NCBI RefSeq assembly: GCF_000333035.1
Contig: NZ_BANU01000027.1
Span: 1 to 64,000, forward strand
Length of the DNA stretch: 64,000 nucleotides
From: Gordonia sihwensis NBRC 108236
GTDB lineage: Bacteria > Actinomycetota > Actinomycetes > Mycobacteriales > Mycobacteriaceae
Reading direction: 5' to 3'
Shown piece by piece: positions 39,761 to 47,798 of the stretch. Position numbers and translations under genes: made by a program. How positions within the stretch are numbered: the first letter of the stretch is position 1; each line of letters opens with the position of its first letter. The notes under the pieces are model-generated. The model saw nothing but the letters and a program-made list of their open reading frames with translations. It made no database searches and was not told the DNA's origin.

Positions 39761-41260
39761 TCAGAAGAGTCCTCGGACGAGGTCGGAGACGACACCGCCG
39801 CCCAGACTGCCGCTGCTGCTGCCGAGGCTTCCGTCGCCGTCGGGAATTCCGGGAGTCGGAGGATCGGCGTCGTCATTCACCGAGACGATGACCGGACCGG
39901 AGATAGCACCGGAATGGCCCGCCGTGCCGCTGTAGACCGCGGTGACGGTGAAGTCGCCGGCGGCCGCGAACGCGTGCTGCAGCTTCGCCGCACCGCCGGA
40001 GACCGTCACGGGCCCGCCGACGTCGTCGCCGTTGACCTTGAACTGCACTGTCCCGCCGGTCAGGTCGGCCGGCGTCAGCTCCGCCTTGAGCTCCACTGCG
40101 GCACCCGGTTTCGCGGTCGCGGGAGCGATCACCTTCACGCTGGTCTCCGTCTCGCTCGGCTCGGGATCGGAGACCTTGATGGTCTTGGCCGCCGACGTCG
40201 AGCCGGAGAACCCGGCCGCACCCGAGAACACCGCGGTGACCTCCTTGTCCCCGGCCGAGGCGAACGAATGCTTCAGCACGGCCGCACCGCCGGAGACAGC
40301 CACCGGAGCACCCAGATTCGCTCCATCAGCCTTGAACTGCACAGTGCCCCCACCCGGATTCGGTGACACCGACGCCGACAACGTCACCTCGTCACCGGTC
40401 GTCGCGGCGCCCGGCACCGACAAGGTGGTCACCGTGTCCTCATCCACCGGCGCGGCATCCACGCGAATGGTGGCGAGCGGACCGGCGCCGGCATTGGTCG
40501 GGCCACCGTCACTGTCGCGCGGCGAGCAACGGGTCGGGGCCCACTGAGTACCGAACAGACTGGCCTTCGCCAACTGTGTACTGAAGTTCTCGTTCGCGTT
40601 CTGGTTCGCGGCGTTACCCGCGATCCGCACGGTGGGTTCGATGACGCCGGCGGTGCCCGCCTTCAGCGTCACGTCGATCGCCGGCATGCGGAACCACGTC
40701 TCACCGCTCGAATTGGTGGTGCCGTCGAGGTTCTTCTTCGTCTTCGGGATGACGATGCCGCCCTCGCTGTTCGTGCTCGACGTAGGGCTGTTCGCGATGA
40801 CCTGGTTGTTGCCCGACAGCCTGATGACCGAGCCCGTCGGGCTCACATTCCCGCTGTTGTCGACCAGCAGAACATTCGGCGCCACGCCACTGAGGCCGAC
40901 GGACGATCCCGCCACCACATCGGCGCTGACGAAGGTGGAGTTCGCCGGGACGGCGAAGTCGTACTTCAAACGCGACAGGTTGGTGGTGGTGGCACCGGAA
41001 TCCTTGTCGGGGAACGAGGACGGGTTCGGCTGAATCCGGATCGTGAACTTCTCGCCCTCGGAGACCGACTCCGGAGCGTCGACGGTGATCGTGTTGCCGA
41101 CAGGCTTCTTGACCGTCACGATCGAACTCGCCACGCAGATCGACTGGAAGGTGGTGTCGGTCGTCGCCGCCGAGGCCGGCGCGTCGACGACCACCATCGC
41201 TCCGGCTAGAAGTACCGATCCGCTCGCCACGGCGAGCACTCGGCTGGTGGACAGTCTCAT
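39761..41260 (-). CDS. secreted protein with two tandem Ig-like (Big_3-type) domains
   Basis: 499 aa. Signal peptide 1-31 (cleavage near ASAATTD). An N-terminal beta-rich domain of about 230 residues with one Cys pair (SICVAS, TRCSPRD) resembles surface domains of other Gordonia/Rhodococcus-type exported proteins. Two repeats of about 90 residues follow, each with GGTVQFK..G and VSGGAA.L.H.FA.AGD..VTAV.SG.AG.SG. A Gly/Ser tail (SLGSSSGSLGGGVV) ends the protein; no LPXTG motif. ATG with AAGGA upstream. Adhesion or matrix role is inference. Confidence 0.82.
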   Translation of the reverse strand: MRLSTSRVLAVASGSVLLAGAMVVVDAPASAATTDTTFQSICVASSIVTVKKPVGNTITVDAPESVSEGEKFTIRIQPNPSSFPDKDSGATTTNLSRLKYDFAVPANSTFVSADVVAGSSVGLSGVAPNVLLVDNSGNVSPTGSVIRLSGNNQVIANSPTSSTNSEGGIVIPKTKKNLDGTTNSSGETWFRMPAIDVTLKAGTAGVIEPTVRIAGNAANQNANENFSTQLAKASLFGTQWAPTRCSPRDSDGGPTNAGAGPLATIRVDAAPVDEDTVTTLSVPGAATTGDEVTLSASVSPNPGGGTVQFKADGANLGAPVAVSGGAAVLKHSFASAGDKEVTAVFSGAAGFSGSTSAAKTIKVSDPEPSETETSVKVIAPATAKPGAAVELKAELTPADLTGGTVQFKVNGDDVGGPVTVSGGAAKLQHAFAAAGDFTVTAVYSGTAGHSGAISGPVIVSVNDDADPPTPGIPDGDGSLGSSSGSLGGGVVSDLVRGLF

Positions 41261-41551
41261 TCAAGAATCCTTCACTGGGATGATTGACAACGTTCGTAGG
41301 ACAGGTATGTCAGGAAAGCCGTGGCCGGGAATCGCGAAACGTGACCAGAGGCACAAAAGTCCTCTTTACCGGCGGGTCGTCGTCCGAATAGACGACAGAA
41401 CTGGTCAATACAGTGCGAGTGCGAACACCGAATCCGCCGCCGTGGCTCGCCGGTGGGACGTACGGCCTGACGATCAGTCACGAGGTCGATTACGAGATCT
41501 CACCGCGAGGCGCCGCGTACCTGGATTGGCTCACAGCTCGCTGACCGGAAG
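41261..41551. other. 291-nt intergenic region upstream of the Ig-repeat gene
   Basis: Provides the AAGGA ribosome site and presumably the promoter of the Ig-repeat gene. No convincing -10/-35 pair, ORF or RNA was found; the longest frame (41272-41481 minus) has poor codon use. Confidence 0.5.
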
Positions 41552-42529
41552 CTATCGCTCCGACAGGTACAGCGCCCGAGCCTCCCGCACGTTGCGTCCA
41601 CGCAACGCGCGCACGACGTCGGCCGGAACCTCGACGAACTCGTAGTCGGCGTCCAGTCCGCCGAGCGCCAGCGCGATCCACCCCGGATCGTCGGTCTGCA
41701 TGGTGACCAGGCAGCCGTCGGGGTGCTCGGTGACCTCCGACCACCGGCCGATGCGGCCGCGCACCGCCTCCGGCTCGGCGTGAACCACGGCGCGCACCTG
41801 GAGTTGGTCCCGGCCTCCGCGCAGGCTCTCACGCACATAGGCCGCGGGGTCGCCGCCCGGCACCGCACGCGGCGCGAACCGCCGCTTCTGCGGTTGAGCA
41901 GCGCTGAGCCGGTCGAGCCGGAACGTGCGCCAGTCCTGACGATCGAGGTCGTACGCGAGCAGGTACCACCGGCGACCGACGGGAATCAACCGCAGCGGCT
42001 CGGTGCGGCGAGTGCCGGACGCACGTCCGGCCCGCGGTGCGGGCGCGTAATCGAAGGTGAGCTCCGTCGCGTCCCGGCACGCCAATGCCACTGTCGTCAG
42101 GGTCTCGGCGTCCACGGCCGGCGCCTGCTGTTCGCCGGGGAGCAACACGCTCATGGCCCGCAGCGCATCCGCACGCCGGCGCAGCCGAGGCGGCAACACC
42201 TGCATCACCTTGGCCAGCGCCCGCACCGAGGCCTCCGCCATACCGGCGGCCGAACCGTGCGCGGCCGTCCGCAGCGCACTCACGATCGCGACGGCCTCCT
42301 CCTCGTCCACCACCAGCGGCGGCAGCGACCCGCCGGGAGCCAGTTGGTATCCGCCGCCGCTGCCCCGCACCGACTGCACCGGATAGCCGAGATCCCGAAG
42401 CCGTTCGACGTCGCGGCGCACGGTCCGCTCGGTGGTCTCCAGACGGTCGGCCAGTTCCACCGCCGACCACAGGCGGTGCGCTTGGAGCAGCGCCAGCAGC
42501 TTCAGCGTCCGCGTCGTCGTATCGGCCAT
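41552..42529 (-). CDS. HTH-WYL domain transcriptional regulator
   Basis: 325 aa. N-terminal HTH_11 domain (LKLLALLQAHRLWSAVELA, then ETTERTVRRDVERLRDLGY, about 8-50) precedes a WYL domain (RLIPVGRRWYLLAYDLDRQDW, about 190-210) and the C-terminal WCX region. WYL proteins usually sense nucleic-acid or small ligands and often control the adjacent gene. ATG at 42527-42529; divergent from the MFS pump 42659, its likely target across a 129-nt promoter region. Confidence 0.9.
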   Translation of the reverse strand: MADTTTRTLKLLALLQAHRLWSAVELADRLETTERTVRRDVERLRDLGYPVQSVRGSGGGYQLAPGGSLPPLVVDEEEAVAIVSALRTAAHGSAAGMAEASVRALAKVMQVLPPRLRRRADALRAMSVLLPGEQQAPAVDAETLTTVALACRDATELTFDYAPAPRAGRASGTRRTEPLRLIPVGRRWYLLAYDLDRQDWRTFRLDRLSAAQPQKRRFAPRAVPGGDPAAYVRESLRGGRDQLQVRAVVHAEPEAVRGRIGRWSEVTEHPDGCLVTMQTDDPGWIALALGGLDADYEFVEVPADVVRALRGRNVREARALYLSER

Positions 42530-42658
42530 GACTGCATCATGCCCCAAACAACGGACAGAAACTGACCGGATTATCCGCCGCTCTTCCGGACGGGAATCGT
42601 CCGCAATGGTTCGTAGCGTCATCGGTGCAACAGACCCCCATCACCACAGGAGTTCCCG

Positions 42659-44113
42659 ATGACCGTCACAGCCGAGCCCCCTCCCCCGGCAACCGCGTCC
42701 ACGAGGAGTCCGGACAGTCCGCCGATCGTCGGGAGCGCCCGGACCGTCGCCTTGGTATGCCTGTTGGCGGCGTCGTTCATGGAGTTGATGGACGCCACGG
42801 TCGTCAACGTCGCACTGCGGACGATGAGCGCCGATCTCGGCGCGTCGCCGACCGCGATGTCGTGGATCGTCGCGGGCTATCCGCTCGCCTACGCGACCGG
42901 GCTCGTGCTCGGGGCCCGTCTGGGAGATCGGTTCGGTCGACGCCGACTGTTCCTCATCGGTCTCGTCGCCTTCGGCGTCACCTCACTGGCCTGCGGTCTC
43001 GCCGACACGCCGACGCAACTCGTCGTGTTCCGGATCCTGCAGGGTGCCGCGGCGGCACTGATGATCCCGCAGGTGCTGACCAACATCCAGGTGCTCTATC
43101 CACCCGCCGAACGCGGCCGCGCGATGGGACTGTTCACCTCCGTCATCGGGATCGCCGCCGTGGCCGGTCCGGTGCTGGGCGCCGTCATCACCTCGGGCGA
43201 CTGGTTCGGACTCTCGTGGCGGCCGGTGTTCCTCATCAACGTCCCGGTGGCGCTGCTCGCCCTGGTCGCGGCGCGCGTCTTCATCCCGGAGACTTACGCT
43301 TCCCGTCCCGCGCCCATCACGCCGATCTCCGCGGCGCTGCTCGGCGGTTCACTGGCAGCGCTGATGGCGCCGGTCACACTGGGACCGGAGAATGATTGGC
43401 CCGCTTGGGGATTCGTCATGATGGCGGCGGGCGCCGCCGGCCTGGCACTCTTCGCTCGGCGGCAGGTCATCACTGCTCGCGCAGGCGGGGAGCCGCTGGT
43501 TCCGCCCGCGGTGTTCCGGACTCGTTCGTTCACCGCGGGGCTGACCGCGTTCACCGCACTGAGCATCCCGACCGGCGGGTACTTCCTCGTCCAGTCGCTG
43601 CACGTCCAGGCCGCGCACGGCTGGTCGGTCCTGCACACCGGCCTGATGTGGGTGCCGTTCTCGATCGCCGTACCCGTCTTCGCAGGTCTGTCCGCGACTG
43701 TCCTGGCCGCCCGATTCGGCAAGCACGTCCTGCAGGGCGGAGCGTGGGTGTTCATCGTCGGGATGACGTCCATGATCGTCGCCGACCGCTCGGCCCATCC
43801 GGCCCTGTGGTTCACCGTCGCACTCATCGTCGCAGGCGCTGGTTTCGGACTCATCGTCGGGGCCGCCGGCCTGCTGGTTCTGAACGACGTGCCGGTCGGG
43901 CTCGCCGGCGCGGCGTCCGGCGTGTTCAACACCGTGCAGGCACTGTCGGTGGCGACGGGTGCGGCGGTGATCGGCACGGTGTACTCGTCGGTGTCGACCG
44001 CATACGGCCTCGCCACCGGCTACCGGGTCTCGTTCCTGGTGATGATCGGACTGGTCGCGGTCGGTGCAGCGGCCGCCCAACTGATGCCGAAGCCCGTGCG
44101 GATCGCGGTGTAG
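42659..44113 (+). CDS. MFS multidrug transporter, DHA2 family
   Basis: 484 aa, about 14 helices. LMDATVVNVAL at TM1, motif A GARLGDRFGRRRLF (about 82-95) and motif C GIAAVAGPVLGAVI. Drug/proton antiport is likely. ATG with CAGGAG upstream. Lies head-to-head with the WYL regulator, which suggests ligand-induced export. Confidence 0.9.
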   Translation: MTVTAEPPPPATASTRSPDSPPIVGSARTVALVCLLAASFMELMDATVVNVALRTMSADLGASPTAMSWIVAGYPLAYATGLVLGARLGDRFGRRRLFLIGLVAFGVTSLACGLADTPTQLVVFRILQGAAAALMIPQVLTNIQVLYPPAERGRAMGLFTSVIGIAAVAGPVLGAVITSGDWFGLSWRPVFLINVPVALLALVAARVFIPETYASRPAPITPISAALLGGSLAALMAPVTLGPENDWPAWGFVMMAAGAAGLALFARRQVITARAGGEPLVPPAVFRTRSFTAGLTAFTALSIPTGGYFLVQSLHVQAAHGWSVLHTGLMWVPFSIAVPVFAGLSATVLAARFGKHVLQGGAWVFIVGMTSMIVADRSAHPALWFTVALIVAGAGFGLIVGAAGLLVLNDVPVGLAGAASGVFNTVQALSVATGAAVIGTVYSSVSTAYGLATGYRVSFLVMIGLVAVGAAAAQLMPKPVRIAV

Positions 44114-44134
44114 CGGCCCAGGCGGGGCGAGGAC

Positions 44135-44162
44135 GTCCGCCCGGCGGGAGCGCCGGGCGGAC
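44135..44162. terminator. terminator between convergent MFS and esterase genes
   Basis: 12-bp perfect stem GTCCGCCCGGCG (44135-44146) and its complement (44151-44162), loop GGAG. Confidence 0.75.
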
Positions 44163-44165
44163 CCT

Positions 44166-45233
44166 CTATCCGGCCGAGGCGACCGCCTTCGCCACAGCCT
44201 CGCCCATCCGCCGGACGGTGGCCTGCGCGTCCGGGCTCAGCAGCGCCATATTCGCGAATCCGTGGATCATCGTCCCGGCGCGCTCCACGGTCACCGGGAC
44301 GCCGGCCTGTTCGAGCGCAGCCGCGTACTCGAGGCCTTCGTCCCGCAGCGGGTCGAACCCGGCGACCACCACGTGGGCGGGCGACAACCCGGAGAGATCT
44401 TCGGCAAGCAATGGCGAGACCCGAGGATCGGACAGTTGGTCGCGCGAAGCCAGGTAGGTGTCGCAGAAGTAGTCGATCTGTTCCTCGGTGAGGTAGTAGC
44501 CGGTGGAGAACTCATGGACCGACGGCCGCTTCCGCGACATGTCGACCACCGGATAGATCAGCAATTGCAGACACGGGGTGATCTCCTCGCCACGCACCTG
44601 CTGTGCGACGACCGCAGCGAGATTGCCTCCCGCGGAATCACCGGCCACCGCGATCTGCCGCGGATCGACGCCCCAGTCCGGCGCCTTCTCGACGGCGTAG
44701 CGCCAAGCCGCCACGGAGTCGTCGACCGCCGCCGGGAAGAGGTGCTCGGGGGCCAACCGGTAATCCACCGACAGCACGTCGGCGCCCGAGGCGATCGCGA
44801 GCGCCCGGACCACCGAGTCGTGGCTGGCCCGGCTGCCCAGGACGAACCCGCCGCCGTGATAGAAGACGATCAGTCCTCGACCCTTGCCCTCGAGGCTGTA
44901 TCGCGTGACGGGCACGCCTCCGGCGTCGGTGTCGATCACCAGATCCTCTTCGACGGCGAACGGCTCGAAGGCCTCCGCCATCATCGCGCTGTGATAGTCC
45001 ATCGACTGCCGTGATCGGGAGACCAGATCGCCGACCAGCGCCAACGATGGAATGTAGGCCGCCGCGGTCACGACCAGTGCGAGCATCGGGTCGAGACGAT
45101 CACCGTCGCCGTTCACCGTCGTCAGGCGGCTCATCGCCTTCCGCACGGCTGCGGGCAGTTTGGCCGACGCCTTGAGCGCGGTCCGCTGGATCTTGAATGA
45201 CATGGGCAGTTCGACTGCTGTTGCGCGACTCAC
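44166..45233 (-). CDS. HSL-family alpha/beta hydrolase (esterase)
   Basis: 355 aa. Hormone-sensitive-lipase motif VFYHGGGFVLGS (oxyanion HGGG), nucleophile elbow AVAGDSAGGNLAAV, VVVAGFDPLRDEG (Asp) and GTMIHGFANM (His). Acts on short or medium acyl esters; likely cytoplasmic as no signal peptide is seen. The GTG at 45231-45233 follows TAAGTT by 7 nt. Divergent from the MarR gene. Confidence 0.9.
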   Translation of the reverse strand: MSRATAVELPMSFKIQRTALKASAKLPAAVRKAMSRLTTVNGDGDRLDPMLALVVTAAAYIPSLALVGDLVSRSRQSMDYHSAMMAEAFEPFAVEEDLVIDTDAGGVPVTRYSLEGKGRGLIVFYHGGGFVLGSRASHDSVVRALAIASGADVLSVDYRLAPEHLFPAAVDDSVAAWRYAVEKAPDWGVDPRQIAVAGDSAGGNLAAVVAQQVRGEEITPCLQLLIYPVVDMSRKRPSVHEFSTGYYLTEEQIDYFCDTYLASRDQLSDPRVSPLLAEDLSGLSPAHVVVAGFDPLRDEGLEYAAALEQAGVPVTVERAGTMIHGFANMALLSPDAQATVRRMGEAVAKAVASAG

Positions 45234-45240
45234 AGTGCAG

Positions 45241-45320
45241 AACTTATCACCGTCAACTCATCGGGTCACCCCTCAGATAAGAACAGTTGACTGTGCAGTT
45301 AGCTGTCTAATTGCTAGAGT
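45241..45320. promoter_or_regulatory. divergent leaderless promoters with a candidate MarR operator
   Basis: Minus: TAAGTT (45241-45246), 7 nt, GTG 45233. Plus: TAGAGT (45315-45320), 7 nt, ATG 45328. ACAGT-TG-ACTGT (45283-45294) lies between them, a dyad of the size bound by MarR dimers. Confidence 0.55.
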
Positions 45321-45327
45321 TGCACTC

Positions 45328-45762
45328 ATGGTCCAGCACTCGTCCGCCGAAGTCGGAAACCGTCTGCGCGCAACGATCGCCGAGCTGAACCGGAAACTGA
45401 GGGCCAATTCGTCGGTCCTGGACCTCACCCGTTCGCAGTCGGCCGTGATCGGCTACCTCGATCGCCACGGCGCCTGTTCCACAGCCGATCTCGCCCGTGC
45501 GCACGGTATGCGTCAGCAGTCGATGGCCGCGATCGTCGCCGCCCTCACCGACGCCGGCCTGGTGGTCGGCTCCCCCGATCCGACCGATCGCCGCCGCACC
45601 TTGCTCGCCCTCTCCGAGAATGCCCGCACGGAACTGACCACCGGACGGCTCCAGCGAGCGGACTGGCTCGCGCACGCCGTCGACGCGGCCCTCACTCCGG
45701 ACGAGGTGGCCCGCCTGGCCGATGCGATCGAGTTGCTCGGCCGCATCGCGGACCAGCCCTGA
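45328..45762 (+). CDS. MarR-family regulator
   Basis: 144 aa. Winged helix: STADLARAHGMRQQSMAAIVAALTDAGL (in two parts, about 51-78), and wing PDPTDRRRTLLALSE with the conserved D-x-R. It heads a cluster with the isochorismatase-like and MFS genes (27 nt to the next start) and faces the esterase, so both sides may be in its regulon. The ATG 45328 is fixed by TAGAGT 7 nt upstream; longer in-frame extensions are rejected. Confidence 0.9.
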   Translation: MVQHSSAEVGNRLRATIAELNRKLRANSSVLDLTRSQSAVIGYLDRHGACSTADLARAHGMRQQSMAAIVAALTDAGLVVGSPDPTDRRRTLLALSENARTELTTGRLQRADWLAHAVDAALTPDEVARLADAIELLGRIADQP

Positions 45763-45789
45763 AACACCTCCGCTCACGAAAGGATCACC

Positions 45790-46350
45790 ATGCCTGTCAC
45801 CGCAGTCGACCGCGACGCCGCCCTGATCGTCATCGACCTCCAGAAGGGGCTGTCGGACCGCGACCTCGCACCGCACAGCTTCGCGGACGTGGTCGAGCGT
45901 TCCGCGGCGCTGACCGACGCGTTCAGCGCGCGAGGGCTGCCGGTGGTCATCGTCACCGTCGACGCCGTGCCGCCCGGCCGCACCGACCTCTCCGGCCCGC
46001 CCATGGAGTTCCCCTCCGACTGGAGCGACTCGGTAGCACCCTTCTCCGACGCCCCGGACGCGTGGCGCGTCACGAAGCGGTCGCCGGGCGCCTTCACCGA
46101 GACGCCCCTGCACCGACTGCTGCGCGAGCGTGGCGTCACCCAGGTGGTGGTGGTCGGCGTGTCGACGTCGATCGGCGTCGAGATGACCGCGCGGCAGGCC
46201 TACGAGCTCGGATACAACGTCACCGTCGCCCTCGACGCCTGCTCGGACAGCGAAGGGTCGCGGCACGCCTACAGCGCCGCCTCCGTCCTGCCGAAGGTCG
46301 CCGAGACGGGATCGGCCGCGGACGTCATCGCTGCGCTGACCCGGGCGTGA
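45790..46350 (+). CDS. isochorismatase-fold hydrolase lacking the catalytic cysteine
   Basis: 186 aa. Cysteine-hydrolase fold: ALIVIDLQKGL holds the Asp, WRVTKRSPGAFTET the Lys, and VVVGVSTSIGVEMTARQAYELG the third motif. In the last, the usual Cys (GxxTxxCVxxTA) is Gly. True isochorismatases (EntB, PhzD) also have Gly there and work without Cys, so vinyl-ether hydrolysis is possible, while nicotinamidase-type amide hydrolysis is not expected. GGATCACC precedes the ATG. The GTGA at its end couples it to the MFS pump. Confidence 0.85.
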   Translation: MPVTAVDRDAALIVIDLQKGLSDRDLAPHSFADVVERSAALTDAFSARGLPVVIVTVDAVPPGRTDLSGPPMEFPSDWSDSVAPFSDAPDAWRVTKRSPGAFTETPLHRLLRERGVTQVVVVGVSTSIGVEMTARQAYELGYNVTVALDACSDSEGSRHAYSAASVLPKVAETGSAADVIAALTRA

Positions 46351-47729
46351 GAACCGACACCGACCGCCGCCTCGACGCCCATCCGTTCGGCATCGGATTC
46401 ACCGCGCCGCTGATCCTGGCGTCAGTCCTCAACCCGATCAACAGCTCGCTGATCGCGACCGCGATGGTGGGCATCGGCGTCGACTTCCACCGCGGCCCCG
46501 CCGACACCGCGATCCTGATCTCGGTGCTCTATCTGTGCAGCGCCGTCGCCCAGCCCACCATGGGCAAGCTGGGCCCGCTGTTCGGCGAGCGGCGCGTGAT
46601 GATCGCGGGGATCGGGCTCGTGCTGACCGCCGGCGTCATCGGCGCAGCGGGCTGGTCGTTCGGGGCGCTGGTGGCCTCCCGCGCACTGCTCGGCGTCGGC
46701 ACCTCCGCCGCGTATCCGATGGCGATGTCGCTGATCCGCAAGCGGTCGGACGCCGCCGGCGTCGGAGTGCCCAGCCGGATCCTAGGCGTCTTCTCGATCA
46801 CCGGACAGGTGATCGCGATGGTCGGACTGCCGATCGGCGGCGTCCTCACCGGCGTCTTCGGCTGGCGAGCGGTGTTCTTCATCAATGTTCCCGCCGCCCT
46901 CGCCGCTCTGCTCCTGGTGCTCACCGGTGTGCCGAAGGACACCGTGGCCTGGCCGACCGACCTGCGTCGGACTCTGACCGCCGTCGACCCTCTGGGCATC
47001 GTGGCGTTCGCCGTGGCGATCGTCAGCGCACTCCAGTTCATCGACTCGCCCAGCGCGTCGACGTGGTGGCTCGCGGCGGTGACCGTGGCGGCGACCGCCG
47101 TCCTCATCGGATGGGAACGCCGGTTCTCGACTCCGTTGATCGACGTCCGGATGCTGGTGTCGAACCGCCCGCTGATCCGCACCTATCTGCGGCAGACGCT
47201 CGCCTCGCTCGGCATGTACACGACCATGTACGGCGTGAGCCAGTGGATGGAGGACGCGGCCGGCTACCGGCCGACGCAGGTCGGCATGCTCCTCGCTCCG
47301 ATGTCGGCGACGAGTATCGTCGTCGCCGCCGTCTGTTCCCGGCGCAGCACCGTCCGCAGCCCGCTGATCGCGACCGGCATGGCGTTCTGCGCGGCCGGAG
47401 CCGTGATGCTCGCGCTGCGCCACGACGCCCCGGTCTGGGCGATCCTCGCCATGTCGCTGCTGGTCGGTCTGGCGAACGGCCTGAACAGCTTCGCCAACCA
47501 GGCGGCCCTCTTCATGCAGTCCCCGGCCGACCAGGTGGGCGTCGCATCCGGCCTGTACCGGACCTTCGCGTACATCGGCGCCATCACCTCCGCGGGCCTG
47601 ATCGCCGCGGCGTTCGGCAGTCGGGCCACCGACGCCGGGTTCCACGTCGTCGGATGGGCCACCATGGCGATCGGCCTGTGCGCGGCGACCCTGACATTGA
47701 CCGACCGCACGCTGCCGCGACACGCGTGA
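46347..47729 (+). CDS. MFS transporter coupled to the isochorismatase-like gene
   Basis: 460 aa, about 12-14 helices. GFTAPLILASVLNPINSSLIATAM at TM1 in two parts, MGKLGPLFGERRVM as motif A, and GVPSRILGVFSITGQVI later. The GTG at 46347 overlaps the preceding stop as GTGA. Together with MarR and the hydrolase it forms a sense-degrade-export unit (inference). Confidence 0.87.
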   Translation: MRTDTDRRLDAHPFGIGFTAPLILASVLNPINSSLIATAMVGIGVDFHRGPADTAILISVLYLCSAVAQPTMGKLGPLFGERRVMIAGIGLVLTAGVIGAAGWSFGALVASRALLGVGTSAAYPMAMSLIRKRSDAAGVGVPSRILGVFSITGQVIAMVGLPIGGVLTGVFGWRAVFFINVPAALAALLLVLTGVPKDTVAWPTDLRRTLTAVDPLGIVAFAVAIVSALQFIDSPSASTWWLAAVTVAATAVLIGWERRFSTPLIDVRMLVSNRPLIRTYLRQTLASLGMYTTMYGVSQWMEDAAGYRPTQVGMLLAPMSATSIVVAAVCSRRSTVRSPLIATGMAFCAAGAVMLALRHDAPVWAILAMSLLVGLANGLNSFANQAALFMQSPADQVGVASGLYRTFAYIGAITSAGLIAAAFGSRATDAGFHVVGWATMAIGLCAATLTLTDRTLPRHA

Positions 47730-47798
47730 GCTGGGCTGTCACCGCCCTCACAGTCGGCGCCGGGCGATCGTGCTCCCCGGATATGGGAAACTCGTGGA

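Noticed and set aside
41272..41481. 69-codon minus-strand ORF upstream of the Ig-repeat gene
   Set aside because: Arg/Ser/Cys-rich low-complexity translation typical of non-coding GC-rich DNA; no ribosome site.
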